From assembly GCF_900102005.1 (NCBI RefSeq), contig NZ_LT627736.1, forward strand, positions 1,612,001 to 1,676,000: 64,000 bases of DNA, in the 5' to 3' direction. Made by a program: the position numbers and the translations under genes. The notes below the pieces were generated by a model that was not told the origin of the DNA, searched no databases, and was given only the letters and a program-made list of their open reading frames with translations. Below, one piece after another: positions 62,882 through 64,000 of this stretch (positions within the stretch are counted from its first letter, which is position 1; each line of letters opens with the position of its first letter). The DNA comes from Microbacterium sp. LKL04 (lineage in GTDB: Bacteria; Actinomycetota; Actinomycetes; Actinomycetales; Microbacteriaceae).

Positions 62882-64000
62882 ATGGCGGGTTTCTGGGGCA
62901 GGCGCAAGCGCGAAGACGCGGAGATCGAGGCACAGGATGCCGAACTCAGTCGGAAGGCCGGGGCTGCCCTCGTCGCAGCCGACGAGCGCATCCGGGTGAC
63001 GGACGACGAGCTGGCGTACGCCGAGATCGAACTCGGGCGCGACGCTACCAAGGACCTGCGCGACGCGCTGGCGGCCGTCCGCCAGCACCTCGGCGAGGCG
63101 TTCCAGCTGCATCAGCTCAACCACGACGAGATCCCCGACACCCCCGAGGAGCTGCGCACGCGCAACGCCCGGATCGTGCAGCTGTGCGAATGGGCCGAGG
63201 ACCTGCTGGACGACCGTACCGAGACGCTGGCCGAATCCATCGCCCGTGCCCGCCGCGCTCCCGAGATCATCGCCGGCATCCGCAGCGACGTCGCTCGCAT
63301 GCGGGAGCGGCTCCCCGCGTTGAACGCGAGTCTCGAGCGCCTGTCGACGCGGTACTCGGATGCCGCGATGCGGACCGTGCTCGGGAACGCGGCCGAAGCC
63401 GCCCAGCTGCTCGATTTCGCCGAGCACAGTTCCGAGGTGTCGGAGCGCCGCCGCGACGCCGGCCAGCGCGAGCAGGCGAACCTCGCCCTCGAGACGGCGA
63501 TCGAGGCGTCCCGGCGCGCGGGCACCCTCGTCGAAGCGGTCGACACCTTCGAGATCGAAGCCCTCCGCGCCGAGTCCACCCTCGCGGCGATCGTCGACGA
63601 CTCGCGCGAGGACCTGATCGTCGCGCAGCCGCTCCGCGCGACCCCCGACGTCGCGGCCGCGGCCACGGAACTCGAGTCGGCGCTCGGCGCGCTCACCCCC
63701 GCGGGGAGCAAGCCCGACCCCTTCACCGAGCTCAACCGGCTCCGCACCGCGAACGCCGCCCTCGACGCGGCGGTCGCCAAGGCCCGTGCCCGCGCGGAGC
63801 GTCCCGTCCCGTCCGAGGCGCACGTCCGGCACGCGATCGACGACGCCGACCGCCAGATCGGCGTCGCCCGCAGCGTCATCTCGGGCCACCGCGGCTGGAT
63901 CGGCGCGGACGCCCGCACCCGCCTCGCCGAGGCCGAGCGCATTCGGAACGACCTCATGCGCTTCGCCGGGCCGATCCCCGAGGACGACCGCGAGGAGGCG
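62882..64000 (+). CDS. long coiled-coil protein, truncated by window edge
   Basis: The frame is open from the ATG to the window end (373 residues). It has no signal peptide or membrane helix and is almost wholly charged helices (NHDEIPDTPEELRTRNARIVQLCEWAEDLL, and APEIIAGIRSDVARMRERLPAL). It aligns along its length to the intracellular coiled-coil portion (residues 258-540) of the TPM protein at 10591, including the end HRGWIGADARTRLAEAE against RRGAVGATARTRLAEAG. Function unknown. TAAGAT ends 7 nt before the ATG. Confidence 0.75.
   Translation, partial: MAGFWGRRKREDAEIEAQDAELSRKAGAALVAADERIRVTDDELAYAEIELGRDATKDLRDALAAVRQHLGEAFQLHQLNHDEIPDTPEELRTRNARIVQLCEWAEDLLDDRTETLAESIARARRAPEIIAGIRSDVARMRERLPALNASLERLSTRYSDAAMRTVLGNAAEAAQLLDFAEHSSEVSERRRDAGQREQANLALETAIEASRRAGTLVEAVDTFEIEALRAESTLAAIVDDSREDLIVAQPLRATPDVAAAATELESALGALTPAGSKPDPFTELNRLRTANAALDAAVAKARARAERPVPSEAHVRHAIDDADRQIGVARSVISGHRGWIGADARTRLAEAERIRNDLMRFAGPIPEDDREEA

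Overview
The window is high-GC, gene-dense bacterial DNA. WhiB, SigR/RsrA, Kgd, GuaB1-type GMP reductase, PdtaS, an Rv3235-family protein and very frequent GTG starts point to an actinobacterium. Gene content and protein style best fit the Microbacteriaceae, probably Microbacterium or a close relative; this is inference, as no search was run. About 67 protein genes and one tRNA-Arg(CCG) were found. No rRNA, IS element, prophage or CRISPR array was seen, and no gene-free gap exceeds about 300 bp.

Region 1 (0-16 kb) holds single genes and short operons: a cut-off GAF protein, transglutaminase-like and SGNH proteins, Nudix hydrolase, tRNA-Arg, an SMR guanidinium-type exporter, two paralogous protein-tyrosine phosphatases (5.3 and 14.7 kb), two GNAT/PPOX-type genes, trmB coupled to a degenerate CPBP membrane protein, a DUF3097 protein, a TPM-domain membrane protein followed by a PspA homologue, and an arginase-fold gene coupled to an HEXXH protein. 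Two tiny acidic-peptide genes (48 and 51 aa) and a probable gene remnant lie here.

Region 2 (16-27.5 kb) carries a five-gene oligopeptide ABC importer with every junction overlapping, a protealysin-like M4 protease overlapped by an emfourin-type inhibitor gene, uracil-DNA glycosylase with a phosphoribosyltransferase, and a 14-TM-type exporter. Region 3 (27.5-32 kb) holds metY and metX. These are usually neighbours but are split here by an unknown gene and a two-gene unit encoding a secreted protein with a YPVVADP motif plus a 91-aa partner. Region 4 (32-46.5 kb) contains an FAD oxidoreductase with an SRPBCC protein, an NAD(P)H-hydrate dehydratase operon, an Old Yellow Enzyme, a CNNM/CorC pair, guaB1 and the 1,234-codon kgd.

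Region 5 (46.5-64 kb) resembles the Mycobacterium tuberculosis Rv3219-Rv3240c neighbourhood: rsrA-sigR, a two-component system, aroA-rsgA, bcp, whiB1, pdtaS, CpaE/SAF genes, an Rv3235-like gene and secA. The sigR promoter region has a SigR-type sequence (GGGAAT-N18-GTT), so the thiol-oxidative-stress sigma factor probably activates itself while the zinc anti-sigma factor RsrA restrains it.

A window-wide feature is that more than twenty genes have a TANNNT-like -10 hexamer 6-8 nt before the start codon, the signature of leaderless transcription. The remaining genes have clear Shine-Dalgarno sequences or are translationally coupled by ATGA, GTGA or TGATG overlaps.
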